A DNA stretch of 64,000 nucleotides from Parapedobacter sp042666505. GTDB taxonomy: Bacteria; Bacteroidota; Bacteroidia; Sphingobacteriales; Sphingobacteriaceae. The notes beneath the pieces were generated by a model that saw nothing but the letters and a program-made list of their open reading frames with translations, was not told where the DNA came from and ran no database searches. The position numbers were made by a program, and so were the translations under genes. The stretch spans positions 248,001 to 312,000 of the forward strand of contig NZ_JBHTDN010000006.1 of the NCBI RefSeq assembly GCF_042666505.1, read 5' to 3'. This document shows, piece by piece, positions 1 to 9,381 of this stretch. Numbering within the stretch: the first letter of the stretch is position 1; each line of letters begins with the position of its first letter.

Positions 1-1638
1 TTTCAACAGATACTTTAAATCCTTTATCGAATACACATCAGGTAATTGGTACCCATCCACAAAAAATGTCGGTGTAACGTTTACTGCTGTCTCGTCACAC
101 CATTTTTTCATCTTTGCTAATTTCTCACCCTGTTTTTCCAACTCACCATTCAAAGGGTACTTCTTTGCAAAAAAATCATAGTCCTTCTTTTCCGCGTTGT
201 ACCAATCACCTAATGCCCGTTTCAACATCGACTCATCTGCTTTCTCGGCAATTGCCATTAAATGTTTAACAGGTGGTGCTTTGATGTCTTTCTCATCGTC
301 TCCAGCAGTGAAAATAATTTGCACCTGAACGTCTGGATTGCCATGTATGATCTCTTCAATGATGGGATGGGCAATCGCGCATGGACCGCAATAAGGATTG
401 CAGACTTTAATGATTTTGTGTTTTGCACTGGCATCGCCTAATGTAATCCCCAATCCCGAAGGGTCTATCGTAATGGCTTTTTGCTTACTTAATAGACTTT
501 GAAAAATCGGTAGGTTATTCTTTAATCGCCGAAGTTCACGACCTTGAGCTTCCCCGGCCCTCGCTCTTTTTAGCGCCGACAACGAAAACTGCCCTACGAT
601 AAAAGGGAATAAAAACGATAATAGTAGCGTAACCCCATCTCGTATCGACAAATCGTCGATAGGAAGAAATGGCCAACCGGCTCTTGTAGCAACGACGGCC
701 TGTAACACCAATACAGCTTGGATATAAAGACACAGTCGGCACCATTGCCTAGCTATCCATCGTTGATAATAAATAGAAAAACCGGTATAGGCCACGGCTA
801 GCAAACTAAGCCAACCAACCATTTGTAAAAACTTGGCATTTTCTAACCCTCCTATGACTAAAATCAAAGTCGCTCCCATAAAATATGTAAAGCCGATCAA
901 ACTCCAACTCACACCAAACAGATTGGATGCCTTCGAATTGAGAATTGCACCGCAGTTAGCTTTTTTTCCTCCGCTGCCGCACACTTTTTTTAATGCCGGA
1001 TTGTGTTGGTCGACCTCATACCATAGCAAAAGCGTCGTAATAGCTATACCAGAAAAAAAAAGCAACAGATAGAAGGAGAACAATATCCCTTGGGTTCGCT
1101 CCAGAAACATTGTACTACCTATAAAAACTAAAACTAATACCGACAAAAAGATGAAACTGCCTATTTTTTTTCGACTTTCATTCTTTTCCAGCTTTCGTTT
1201 AACAGCAAAATCTTGTTCACCTGCGATTTCCCTCGGCTCCGCCACTAACACGAAACCAGTAAAGATTTCGGCAAACTCATTTAACGTAGAAGTCTCCCAA
1301 ATACGCTTTTCGGGATGGAAAAACTCGAGCGAACCGTCAGTCTTTGGATTGACGACAGTGAAGAATTCCCCATGATTATCCGGAAGTTTAATTTGCGTTA
1401 TGAAGGGAATATTTACCTGTTCTAATTGTTCGCTTGTTAACTTAGCCGCGAAAGTTTCAGCACCGAATTCTGAAAACGCATCGCTTAGTGCTAGCATACT
1501 GGGATAATCTGGATGCTCGTCAACGGATCTATATAAAGTATTCCTCGTTACACGAAGGTTAAGCAATCTAGCGTAGTGCCAAGCGACGTCGTTGATATTG
1601 TCTGATGGATACATCAGATTCTTGACTAACGAAAACAT
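1..1638 (-). CDS. C39-like / vitamin K epoxide reductase / thioredoxin fusion protein (3' end outside window)
   Basis: Predicted inner-membrane disulfide-forming enzyme, with DsbB-like and DsbA-like functions in one chain. 546 codons are visible and the C-terminus runs past position 1. Residues ~1-140 resemble a C39 peptidase fold (HPDYPSMLALSDAF) but I see no catalytic Cys, so it is probably a non-proteolytic, leader-binding type domain. A VKOR four-helix domain follows, with C220/C229 and the CxxC pair C300/C303. The end is a thioredoxin-like domain with C417-GP-C420 and a TPTFFVDG cis-Pro loop. The start is the first ATG of the frame (MFSLVKNL). The frame stays open for 59 codons upstream, back to the TAG of the preceding peptide gene. 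It lies 177 bp downstream of that gene on the same strand, which suggests it oxidises the Cys-rich peptide. The domain calls are strong; the substrate is inference. Confidence 0.88.
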   Translation of the reverse strand, partial: MFSLVKNLMYPSDNINDVAWHYARLLNLRVTRNTLYRSVDEHPDYPSMLALSDAFSEFGAETFAAKLTSEQLEQVNIPFITQIKLPDNHGEFFTVVNPKTDGSLEFFHPEKRIWETSTLNEFAEIFTGFVLVAEPREIAGEQDFAVKRKLEKNESRKKIGSFIFLSVLVLVFIGSTMFLERTQGILFSFYLLLFFSGIAITTLLLWYEVDQHNPALKKVCGSGGKKANCGAILNSKASNLFGVSWSLIGFTYFMGATLILVIGGLENAKFLQMVGWLSLLAVAYTGFSIYYQRWIARQWCRLCLYIQAVLVLQAVVATRAGWPFLPIDDLSIRDGVTLLLSFLFPFIVGQFSLSALKRARAGEAQGRELRRLKNNLPIFQSLLSKQKAITIDPSGLGITLGDASAKHKIIKVCNPYCGPCAIAHPIIEEIIHGNPDVQVQIIFTAGDDEKDIKAPPVKHLMAIAEKADESMLKRALGDWYNAEKKDYDFFAKKYPLNGELEKQGEKLAKMKKWCDETAVNVTPTFFVDGYQLPDVYSIKDLKYLLK

Positions 1639-1815
1639 GTTTTTTAGTTCTAATTGATTAACGAAGTTATAGGCTCCTTTCGAATATTTTACTACGCCTC
1701 TACAATTATTCAATACCAAGCTCAGCGATATCTTCGTAATTGCCGTTTGTAGGTTCGACAACTTGATCAAAATTTTCAATACGTCATGCTCATAATGAAG
1801 ACTATAAGAATATTG

Positions 1816-2085
1816 CTATCCACCATCCGGAACGCATATTCCCGAAGAGGGGCTGAGACAACGCCAGAAAGTGGGACAATTACACCCAGTTCCAACCGGA
1901 GGTGCGGTACCTCCGTGACAGTACCCATTATAACAATAGGCATCCATTCCATAGGAAGCCGTGCAGTCCAACGTAGAATTGCAGTTTCCATCACCACTTC
2001 CACTACCTCCAACTATTTGCTTCAGTTGGTCCCTTGATAGAATCTGTTCGACCTTACCAAGGTTCAATTTCAATTTCTTTATCAC
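1816..2085 (-). CDS. Cys-rich secreted peptide precursor with double-glycine leader
   Basis: An 89-residue precursor. Residues 1-27 form an amphipathic Lys/Leu-rich leader ending in VGG (G26-G27), as in Bacteroidota GG-type natural-product precursors exported by C39-peptidase ABC transporters. The 62-residue core holds eight cysteines (35, 41, 51, 56, 68, 70, 76, 84) and many Gly, Ser, Pro and Tyr. An even Cys number fits four disulfides. The only usable start is GTG at 2085; an in-frame TGA lies upstream with no ATG between. The downstream gene is a VKOR-thioredoxin fusion, a plausible oxidative folding partner. No C39 ABC transporter or radical-SAM enzyme is visible, but the window ends just past the partner. 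The activity (bacteriocin-like, signal or other) cannot be told from sequence. Confidence 0.75.
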   Translation of the reverse strand: MIKKLKLNLGKVEQILSRDQLKQIVGGSGSGDGNCNSTLDCTASYGMDAYCYNGYCHGGTAPPVGTGCNCPTFWRCLSPSSGICVPDGG

Positions 2086-2694
2086 GTTTTTTAGAATTAT
2101 TTTTCAATCACTTAGTTAAATAATCTACCACAAATCTGCTCAAACTGACAGGTTGGGGCTCGCTCAGCCTAAAGCCAACACGACTTTAGCTAATAACATA
2201 TCGGTGTCTTTCCGAACTTACACTTTGCTGATCGCCATCAACATCGCAACATAAATTTGTGGACGATTTGCTCTTAAACCATGTCATAAGACAAGATTAA
2301 GATTTACACCGTGTTAGCACGACATAGGATACTATCCGTTATATATCTATTGATTATGAAGTCATAGTGTTCTCGCATTAAGTTTTAACTGGCAAACGAA
2401 TTCTGAATTCATGGGTACCTTCGAATACGTATTTGACTTAATATTACGGCGCTTTAACAAAAATTCAAAATATGATATACACTCAACTTCAAATAATGTC
2501 ACGCCAAATGTTAAAAGGACATTGGTATGTCACCACTTTCACTTGAAATAAGAGCTAAAAAGGACTTTATGTCACCGCTTTGTTGGGTTGTGATTAATTT
2601 ATGCAATTATTACCCTGGCGGTACGATCAGCCCTCAAGAAAGCAGCAAAAGATCAGGCTTGTCAGGGCAGCTAAGGTTGCCCACAATTCAGCAA
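2086..2694. other. 609-bp intergenic stretch
   Basis: AT-rich spacer between the TetR gene's 3' end and the GTG of the Cys-rich peptide. It must contain the peptide promoter, on the minus strand near 2086-2200, but I see no clean TAnnTTTG element. A plus-strand open frame at 2527-2775 overlaps the TetR gene and shows no protein-like composition. No RNA gene or repeat was recognised. Confidence 0.5.
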
Positions 2695-3324
2695 TTATTC
2701 TTGCTCATTTCTAACTCCACTAAAACTCCATTCCGTAATCAATCTAATCGCCTTCCGAATCTCCATCTGCCCTAACTCGTCATTTAGATCAATTTCACAA
2801 AACGCAATTTTGTGAGATTGAGCGGATAAGGATATATAACAAATTCCCCCTATCAAAACTGCTATAATCGATCTGAAATTAATATTGGATTTTTCAAAGC
2901 GAAGACTCATCTTCCTAAGCACATGGCTACTAGTTTTTTCCCTTATCTCATTAATCTTTAAAAAAACCGGGTGATTAGGTTCATTTAAATGCCATAACGT
3001 AAGCTGCTGTAGAACTTTATCATGATAAAATATACTCATTTGCTTTTCCAAGTAAAAAAAGACAATTTCTTGCAAACTCAACGACTTGGACTTTGTTAAT
3101 ACATTATCAACGTTATCTACGATATTAATCCAATAATCTTTCTTTAGGATAAACTGTTCCAATAAGTTGTTATAACTACCAAAATACCGATATATAAGCC
3201 GCTTATCTACTCCGGCCTTTTTGGCCAGCTTATTCACTCCCAACCCCCCATACCCTTCTTCCAAGAGAATTTCTTGTATGGCATTAATTAGTTTTTCTTT
3301 GGTTTGTGTGCTATTTCTTTTCAT
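2695..3324 (-). CDS. TetR/AcrR family transcriptional regulator
   Basis: 209 residues, the usual TetR length. Residues ~5-55 carry the N-terminal helix-turn-helix, with the typical pattern LLEEGYGGLGVNKLAKKAGV then LIYRYFGSYNNLLEQF. The C-terminal all-helical ligand domain is not family-diagnostic. The ligand and target are unknown. It reads away from the catabolic cluster's end and toward the Cys-rich peptide, from which it is separated by about 600 bp. It may repress either itself or a gene outside the window. Its low GC resembles that of the peptide/VKOR region rather than the SusCD clusters. Confidence 0.88.
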   Translation of the reverse strand: MKRNSTQTKEKLINAIQEILLEEGYGGLGVNKLAKKAGVDKRLIYRYFGSYNNLLEQFILKKDYWINIVDNVDNVLTKSKSLSLQEIVFFYLEKQMSIFYHDKVLQQLTLWHLNEPNHPVFLKINEIREKTSSHVLRKMSLRFEKSNINFRSIIAVLIGGICYISLSAQSHKIAFCEIDLNDELGQMEIRKAIRLITEWSFSGVRNEQE

Positions 3325-3454
3325 GATAGGATTGAATTGATTTGACAGGTAATAACAGATGAGGCTATTTCATCGGTTACATAATTTAGGTTTAGATTTA
3401 GTCATATACCTCATTTAGGAGTTTATAAAACCATCGCAGGTATAAATAGGAATA

Positions 3455-3485
3455 ACCGCTACCATCGATTATCGACAGTAGCGGT
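3455..3485 (-). terminator. Hairpin after the SusC1/SusD1/DUF3823 operon
   Basis: Inverted repeat ACCGCTAC/GTAGCGGT (8 bp stem, 15-nt loop that itself contains TCGA-TTA-TCGA), 20 bp beyond the DUF3823 stop codon. The T-run is weak on the minus strand, so this may be a processing or protective hairpin rather than a strong intrinsic terminator. Confidence 0.55.
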
Positions 3486-3504
3486 CACTTAACTTAAAAA
3501 AGGA

Positions 3505-4179
3505 TTACCGCAATCTTACGACCTGCGAATAAATTGCTTGGTCTTTGCCTTCCGGGCGCAATGCCACGCGCGCAAATACAGGTTTCCCGGCCTCGAAATC
3601 ACCATTACCTGTCAAGTCAAGCGCCTCGGTGACCGTAGTTCCTGCGGTAACGCCGTCGATACGAAGGCGAGCGTTATTTGACACATCGTCAACGAAAGAG
3701 GTCTTACCGACTAATATCAATACGTACTCAATGTCCCTACCGCCCGCCACTTCGTTTATTTGAAAGGACGCGTTGACAGTGCTTCCACTTAATGAAAGCT
3801 GCACGTTTGACAACGTATAGAAAGGCGTAACCTCAATATCCACGTTGGCAGTACCTTTTACATTGACTACAGTCGTATCACGATCATTCACCCACGGGCC
3901 GTTGTTATCACGAGTTACTAACTTATACTCACCGTCGAATACTTTTGCTTCAAACGTACCGTCTTGTGTTACATATACAGGAATGGGGTCCCGCAATTCG
4001 TATCCATCTTGATAAAGTTGAAGCTGAACCGCTTCACCCGTACCACGCACGCCTACCGGCTCACCGTTATAGACAACCCGTCCTTGTATCTTCGATTCCG
4101 GTGCGTCATAGTTATCCAGTCCGCAACTGCTTACAGCTACAATCACTGGAAGCAGCAACATATTCATATATTTTCTCAT
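3505..4179 (-). CDS. DUF3823 domain lipoprotein next to SusD
   Basis: About 224 residues from MRKYMNML; an ATG four codons upstream at 4191 is also possible. The N-terminus is a lipoprotein signal ending VIVAVSSC. Two beta-sandwich segments follow: a carboxypeptidase-regulatory-like N-terminal part (KIQGRVVYNGEPV) and a second sandwich. This is the pattern of DUF3823 proteins, which sit directly downstream of susCD and are thought to be surface glycan-binding or accessory lipoproteins. It starts within 20 bp of the SusD stop codon and is the last gene of the minus-strand cluster. Family call is good; the ligand is unknown. Confidence 0.82.
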   Translation of the reverse strand: MRKYMNMLLLPVIVAVSSCGLDNYDAPESKIQGRVVYNGEPVGVRGTGEAVQLQLYQDGYELRDPIPVYVTQDGTFEAKVFDGEYKLVTRDNNGPWVNDRDTTVVNVKGTANVDIEVTPFYTLSNVQLSLSGSTVNASFQINEVAGGRDIEYVLILVGKTSFVDDVSNNARLRIDGVTAGTTVTEALDLTGNGDFEAGKPVFARVALRPEGKDQAIYSQVVRLR

Positions 4180-4196
4180 TGTTATAAGCATAAAGG

Positions 4197-6071
4197 TTAT
4201 TGAAATGGATTCAATACGATTTTAGGATTTGCATTCCGCCACTCCAGGTCAATGAAGTTATAATAATTCCTTAACTCAAAAAATCGCGGGTGCAACGAGT
4301 TGCTAAATGTTACTCGATCGAACACGTATTTCCCGTCGTTTGCCGTACCGGGAGCAACTACCAAATAAGGAAACAACGCCCACTGTTGAGCGGTCGGGCT
4401 ATTGACCACCCCATTCCAAATAATGTGCGCGCGACGGAATCGCTTCATGTCCCAGTATCGGTGATCTTCGAAAGCGAATTCGACCCGCCGTTCCTGAATG
4501 ATATCATCCAAAGTCACAGAAGTCAGAGGTTGGATACCGGCACGTTCACGGACTTGATTGATGTAGCCGACTGCTACCGGCTGTCGCCCCAGTTCCATAG
4601 CCGCTTCGGCGGCAATCAACACGGCTTCAGCAAAACGGAAACGGGGAAACCACATTTCACTATTGCGTCCACGGGTGGATGCTCCAGATGCTTCGTCCAA
4701 AAATTTACGAAAGAAAAAGCCCGTTTTATTGATATACACGTCGTTAGTACGATTTGGACCGTTGGAAGCAGTAATCAGCCGTCCGTTATTGTCCGCCGCG
4801 CCGGGTGCTCCGGTAACCGTCTGCCAAGCGCCATTGTTCCATACCTTTTGTCCAGCTTGCAATGTTACGGGCGTTCCTTTAAACTGTGCACCCGGCAAGA
4901 TTACGGTGCCGCCTAGACGGGCGTCTTTGTTTGCAAAGGCAGCCGTTGGACTGTCATAGAAAATGTAGTTGCCTTGATTATCCCGAATATTGATATCACC
5001 GTTTCGGTTATCCCTATATTCAAAATCCTCCACCAGATTAAGAATCGGACCCGCATACGCCCGGTCGATGTCCTCGGCGTGCGATCCAGGTATGTTGATC
5101 GTTGTGAAATTCACCTGCTGGTTTGTGCCTGGGTAAATATGATCCCGAGCCCAAATGACCTCGGTATTGTTATCTTTTACGCTGACTGCTTCATAAAAAT
5201 TACGCTCCAAATCATCTGGCTTGTTCAGCTGTAAGTCATACGGGCTGTTGTTGATTACGTCTTCCGCCGCCGTTAAGGCTTGTTCGTAATACCCCTGTGC
5301 ACGATCAGCCGGAATTCCAACCTCGCCGCCAGCCGTACGAATCGGACTAGACATCTTGTTGTTGTAATTTGCCAATGACCCTGCATAGATAGCAGCCCGA
5401 GCTTTCAACATCAACGCGACCCATTTATTAGCACGTGCTGAATTGGTATTCCGCTTGTCATCGAGCATCGTCGAGACAGCTTCGCACTCTTGAATAATAT
5501 AATCGTAAATACCGGCTTCCGTAGAACGGGGATATTGCAATGCCGTTACATCCATGCCCACTTGGTAATCAAATACCTCATCCCCTACTATCGGCATACC
5601 GCCCATACCGCGGGCCATATTGAAATACACCCACGCCCGAAGAAACCGAACTTCGCCTTCATAAAGCCGCTTTTTTTCTTCGTCGAGTGCGGTCGTTGCA
5701 CGGATACCTTGTAGAAACTGATTCATGTTGCGAATCAGCTCATAGTCGTACACCCGCCAAAGCTTATTGTCGTAATTTTGCATCACATCTGGGCCACCGT
5801 CCGATTTCCCTGCTTCATCCAATATCGTATACTGATACGAATTAGCGATATGTTGCCCCCATGTAATAACAGGATCGGTGTTCGGCACATTAGTTAGTCT
5901 GCCATAAAAATTGGATAAAACCGATCGGATCATTATCTCATCTCCGAAAATATCTTCTTCGGGCAATATCGTATCGGGCTCGCGCTCTAAGAAGTTGGAG
6001 CAACCGTTGAAGGACGTTAGTCCAACCGCTAGCACCAATACCTTGAATATGGATATGCTTGACTTTTTCAT
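4197..6071 (-). CDS. SusD/RagB family nutrient-binding outer membrane lipoprotein (SusD1)
   Basis: 624 residues, slightly long for SusD. The lipoprotein signal ends SFNGC, followed by the typical SNFLEREPDTILPEEDIFGD. TPR-like helical regions (EGEVRFLRAWVYFNMARGMGG; LMLKARAAIYAGSLANYNN) and the SusD C-terminal signature (RRVEFAFEDHRYWDMKRFRR) are present. SusD proteins form the surface lid over a SusC barrel and bind the imported glycan. It is 30 bp downstream of SusC1 and 17-25 bp upstream of the DUF3823 gene, so it is clearly co-transcribed. Confidence 0.95.
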   Translation of the reverse strand: MKKSSISIFKVLVLAVGLTSFNGCSNFLEREPDTILPEEDIFGDEIMIRSVLSNFYGRLTNVPNTDPVITWGQHIANSYQYTILDEAGKSDGGPDVMQNYDNKLWRVYDYELIRNMNQFLQGIRATTALDEEKKRLYEGEVRFLRAWVYFNMARGMGGMPIVGDEVFDYQVGMDVTALQYPRSTEAGIYDYIIQECEAVSTMLDDKRNTNSARANKWVALMLKARAAIYAGSLANYNNKMSSPIRTAGGEVGIPADRAQGYYEQALTAAEDVINNSPYDLQLNKPDDLERNFYEAVSVKDNNTEVIWARDHIYPGTNQQVNFTTINIPGSHAEDIDRAYAGPILNLVEDFEYRDNRNGDINIRDNQGNYIFYDSPTAAFANKDARLGGTVILPGAQFKGTPVTLQAGQKVWNNGAWQTVTGAPGAADNNGRLITASNGPNRTNDVYINKTGFFFRKFLDEASGASTRGRNSEMWFPRFRFAEAVLIAAEAAMELGRQPVAVGYINQVRERAGIQPLTSVTLDDIIQERRVEFAFEDHRYWDMKRFRRAHIIWNGVVNSPTAQQWALFPYLVVAPGTANDGKYVFDRVTFSNSLHPRFFELRNYYNFIDLEWRNANPKIVLNPFQ

Positions 6072-6101
6072 AATGCTTTCTTTTAAATAATATTCAACGT
6101 A

Positions 6102-9100
6102 CTAGAACCTCACATTGATTCCGAAGTTCATAATCCGATAAGTAGGATAACCCAATCCGTTTGTATCCTGTGTTTCCGGGTCTATACCAATCAAGTTGGT
6201 TAACGTAAGCAAGTTCTGTCCGGAAAAATACACCCGAACTCCCGTGATAGAAAGCGGCTCCAAAATATGGGAAGGCAATGAATAGCCGAAATCTAAATTA
6301 CGAAGTTTGATATAACGAATCCGTTGCTTCCAGAAATCACTGTTCCAATAATTGCTATGTGCGCCGTTGCCAATCAACAACATCGGGTATTTACCAGGAA
6401 TCAACTCACTATTGGCATCCCAAATGTCGGAAAGCTTCCAAGCATCATCCGCATAATACTGAGGAATGTTCCCACCGTTCTGAAAAGGGGTACGCATTTC
6501 ATGTTCCTTGTAGAAGGTATACATAGCACCGCCGGAGAAGTCTAGCCCTAAATCAAACCCTTTATAAGCGAAGGCAAAATTCAATCCGAAGTTCAGCGCT
6601 GGTGTAGAATCACGACGATACCCAATGGGGCGCTCATCCAGATGGTTGATTACCCCGTCGCCATTCAGGTCTTTGTATTTGACATCACCAGGACGTAACG
6701 TACGGTTACCTTGCCGATCGTTATCGATTGGCCACGTAGCTATTTCTTCCCAACTTTGGAACTGTCCGTCGGATTGCAATCCCCAGTTCAAATAACCGAA
6801 ACGCTCAACAAGCGAATTCCGGTAGACATCCCACGAATTACTAAAGCGGGGCTTGTACCGATCCCAATCATAAAAGCGGGAAAATGTGATGTTTCCGGCG
6901 AGTGAATAGTTCAGTTCGCCCGCGCGATCAGCCCAACGTAAAACCGCTTCATAACCGCGATGCATATCGGAGTTTAGATTCTCATTAGGTAATGCGAAAC
7001 CGACTTCCTTGGGTATCAACACATCATAACGTGAAGCAGGAAGCCCTGTGCGCTTGCGTTGGAAAAACTCTACAGTAGTGGTCAACCGACTGCCGAGAAA
7101 TGCGGCATCAAAACCAATATTGGCAATTTCGGCGCGAAGCCATGACAAGGTGTTTACCGGAAGTCCTCGAGGTTGTGAGCCGATAACGTACTCACCATCG
7201 ATTACGGATGACGGAAGATTTACCCAATCACCATTAGCATTCCGATATCGTTTGTAATTGTATCCCGCCAAGTAGTCGAAGGGATTGTAGCCGGCGGTAT
7301 TGTCATCCCCAACCAAGCCGAACGAGCCACGGATTTTCAAATCGTTGACAATGTTTCCAATCTTGCTGTCTTGCCAGAACGACTCCTGCGAAATCCGCCA
7401 ACCAGCAGATGCCGCCGGAAAGAAACCCCAACGATCGTCAGTCGGGAATTTCCACGAACCATCGTAGCGGCCCAGTAACTCAAGCAGGTACTTTCCGTCA
7501 TAATCGTAATTAACTTTACCAATATAGCCCAGTCTTGCCTGTGGATTCTCGCCCTCATCATCATAGGCGTCCATCGTTTCAAAATAAATAAGCTCCAACG
7601 CATTGGACGCGGGAATGGAGTGTAACCAAGTTGTCGGGGTTTTACGGAGAATGCTTTCGACACCACCTATCACAGATAAATTATGCAAGCCAAATGACTT
7701 CGTATAATTCAACTGCACATTGGACGTTATTTCTTCATTATGGCCCATACGACGCTCCCGCCAAGGGTTGTTGTTTTCGAAAATCACGGGGTATGTGTCC
7801 GTATCTTCGTCATAACCATATAATTTGTAGGTAAATTCATGATTGTCCATCCGTTGATTGGCAAAGTAATATCCTACCAATGCTTTGGCTTTCAAACCGT
7901 CCACAATATCATATTCCGCATCAAAATTCAGCTGGCTCACACGCCAAGTTTCCGTCCGCTCACCGGATAAATCGTAGTTCAACCACCCGAAGTTCGTGCC
8001 GGGGTCGGTGGAAGTCAATGTCGGGTAATTGGGATTATCATTGGCGAAGGGACGTACCGTCGGCAGGTTGCGAAATGTGGCGAACCGGGGCAGCCATAGG
8101 TCGTCGCCACCGGGTACGCCCGGATTTCTCCGATACTCCAGACGGGCATTGTAGTTGGCGCCTACCCTGAACCGATCGGAAATCTGCGCTGTAATGTTCA
8201 TCTGTACGTTCGTGCGTTTGAACCCGCCGTAATTTACAATGACGTCGTTTTGGTTGAGGTGCCCCAAGCTGAAATAATAATTAATCTTGTCTGATCCTCC
8301 GGATACGTTAGCGTTGACGTAAACCTGCGGAGAGGTTTCCCAGATGTAATCGTACCAATCAAACGGTACATAACCTTTTTCGGTTCCTTGTCTCCATTTG
8401 GCTAAATCCTCGGGCGTGTATCGATAGTTGCTCACTCCCTGTACGGTCTCAGATTGAATGTAGCTTTCTACGAATGTTACCGCATCTGCGGGCTTCGGAA
8501 ATGCAGATAAATTTTGAAAACCGTAGTTGGATGTCAAACTAACCGTGTTCTTAGTATTCTTTTTTCCTCGTTTGGTAGTTATGACAACAACGCCGTTTGC
8601 AGCCCGTACACCGTAAATCGCGGCCGAAGCATCTTTCAGCACGGAAATAGATTCAATATCATTGAAATCCAGGTTATTGAATTGGCCGGCATCCTTCTGA
8701 ACCCCATCGATAACATATAAGGGGTCTCCCATATTCCGGATCTGAAGTTGTGTCGTTCCACCCGGACGGCCGTCTGTTTGCCGAAAGTTCACACCGGGGA
8801 TTTTCCCAACCAGCGCTCCGGACGTTGTAGATGACAACGACCGACTTATATCCTCTGCACCGATGACTGAAATGGCACCCGTCAACGTCTCCTTTTTCTG
8901 TGCCATACCGAAACCCGTCACCACCACTTCCTGCAGCGCTTCTGAAGAAGAAGTCAAATCAATCGACACATTGCTCGCATTGGCTCCCACACGTACAACG
9001 GTCTGGTCGTAACCGAGGTAGGTAACCAAAAGGGAATCCCCTGCGGATGCCACCTCAATTGAGAACGTACCATCGGCCGAGCTCGACGTGGTGCGCTGGC

Positions 9101-9242
9101 TTACCATCGCCTTGATGGTCGCACTGCCGATGGGGGTTCCGCCCTCGGCATCCCGCACCGTTCCTGTGACAGACCGGGTTTGGGCCATTGCTATGGATAG
9201 TCCAACGCACCATAGCAACGCTACAAGTAAAGCTTTACTCAT
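6102..9242 (-). CDS. SusC/RagA TonB-linked outer membrane transporter (SusC1)
   Basis: 1046 residues. A signal peptide (ending LSIAMAQ) is followed by a carboxypeptidase-D-like regulatory domain (~22-100), a TonB box (LQEVVVTGF), a plug domain with DGVQKDAGQFNNLDFNDIES and the signature SVLKDASAAIYGVRAANG, then a 22-strand barrel ending in NFGINVRF. It imports oligosaccharides together with SusD1. A 139-bp gap to the enolase-superfamily gene upstream leaves room for an internal promoter or attenuation, with an imperfect inverted repeat TCTGAAC/GTTCAGA at ~9306-9348. The substrate probably matches the ThuA/Gfo-Idh/epimerase genes upstream. Confidence 0.96.
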   Translation of the reverse strand: MSKALLVALLWCVGLSIAMAQTRSVTGTVRDAEGGTPIGSATIKAMVSQRTTSSSADGTFSIEVASAGDSLLVTYLGYDQTVVRVGANASNVSIDLTSSSEALQEVVVTGFGMAQKKETLTGAISVIGAEDISRSLSSTTSGALVGKIPGVNFRQTDGRPGGTTQLQIRNMGDPLYVIDGVQKDAGQFNNLDFNDIESISVLKDASAAIYGVRAANGVVVITTKRGKKNTKNTVSLTSNYGFQNLSAFPKPADAVTFVESYIQSETVQGVSNYRYTPEDLAKWRQGTEKGYVPFDWYDYIWETSPQVYVNANVSGGSDKINYYFSLGHLNQNDVIVNYGGFKRTNVQMNITAQISDRFRVGANYNARLEYRRNPGVPGGDDLWLPRFATFRNLPTVRPFANDNPNYPTLTSTDPGTNFGWLNYDLSGERTETWRVSQLNFDAEYDIVDGLKAKALVGYYFANQRMDNHEFTYKLYGYDEDTDTYPVIFENNNPWRERRMGHNEEITSNVQLNYTKSFGLHNLSVIGGVESILRKTPTTWLHSIPASNALELIYFETMDAYDDEGENPQARLGYIGKVNYDYDGKYLLELLGRYDGSWKFPTDDRWGFFPAASAGWRISQESFWQDSKIGNIVNDLKIRGSFGLVGDDNTAGYNPFDYLAGYNYKRYRNANGDWVNLPSSVIDGEYVIGSQPRGLPVNTLSWLRAEIANIGFDAAFLGSRLTTTVEFFQRKRTGLPASRYDVLIPKEVGFALPNENLNSDMHRGYEAVLRWADRAGELNYSLAGNITFSRFYDWDRYKPRFSNSWDVYRNSLVERFGYLNWGLQSDGQFQSWEEIATWPIDNDRQGNRTLRPGDVKYKDLNGDGVINHLDERPIGYRRDSTPALNFGLNFAFAYKGFDLGLDFSGGAMYTFYKEHEMRTPFQNGGNIPQYYADDAWKLSDIWDANSELIPGKYPMLLIGNGAHSNYWNSDFWKQRIRYIKLRNLDFGYSLPSHILEPLSITGVRVYFSGQNLLTLTNLIGIDPETQDTNGLGYPTYRIMNFGINVRF

Positions 9243-9381
9243 AATTGTTGTTTTGTTTTAATTGTTTATAATTTGTATTGATTAACCCTGCATTCGAATA
9301 ACCAGTCTGAACTCCACCACGAAACCGTTCCCACCTATCCGGTTCAGATGGTAAACGCATGACTGAAAAAGGATACAACGA

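Noticed and set aside
1776..2037. Open frames on both strands over the Cys-rich peptide
   Set aside because: Overlapping shadows; only the 1816-2085 frame has a leader and ordered cysteines.
2527..2775. Plus-strand open frame of 82 codons
   Set aside because: Overlaps the 3' end of the TetR gene, atypical composition, no signal or domain.
4290..4916. Long plus-strand open frame opposite SusD1
   Set aside because: Antisense shadow of a well-supported SusD gene.
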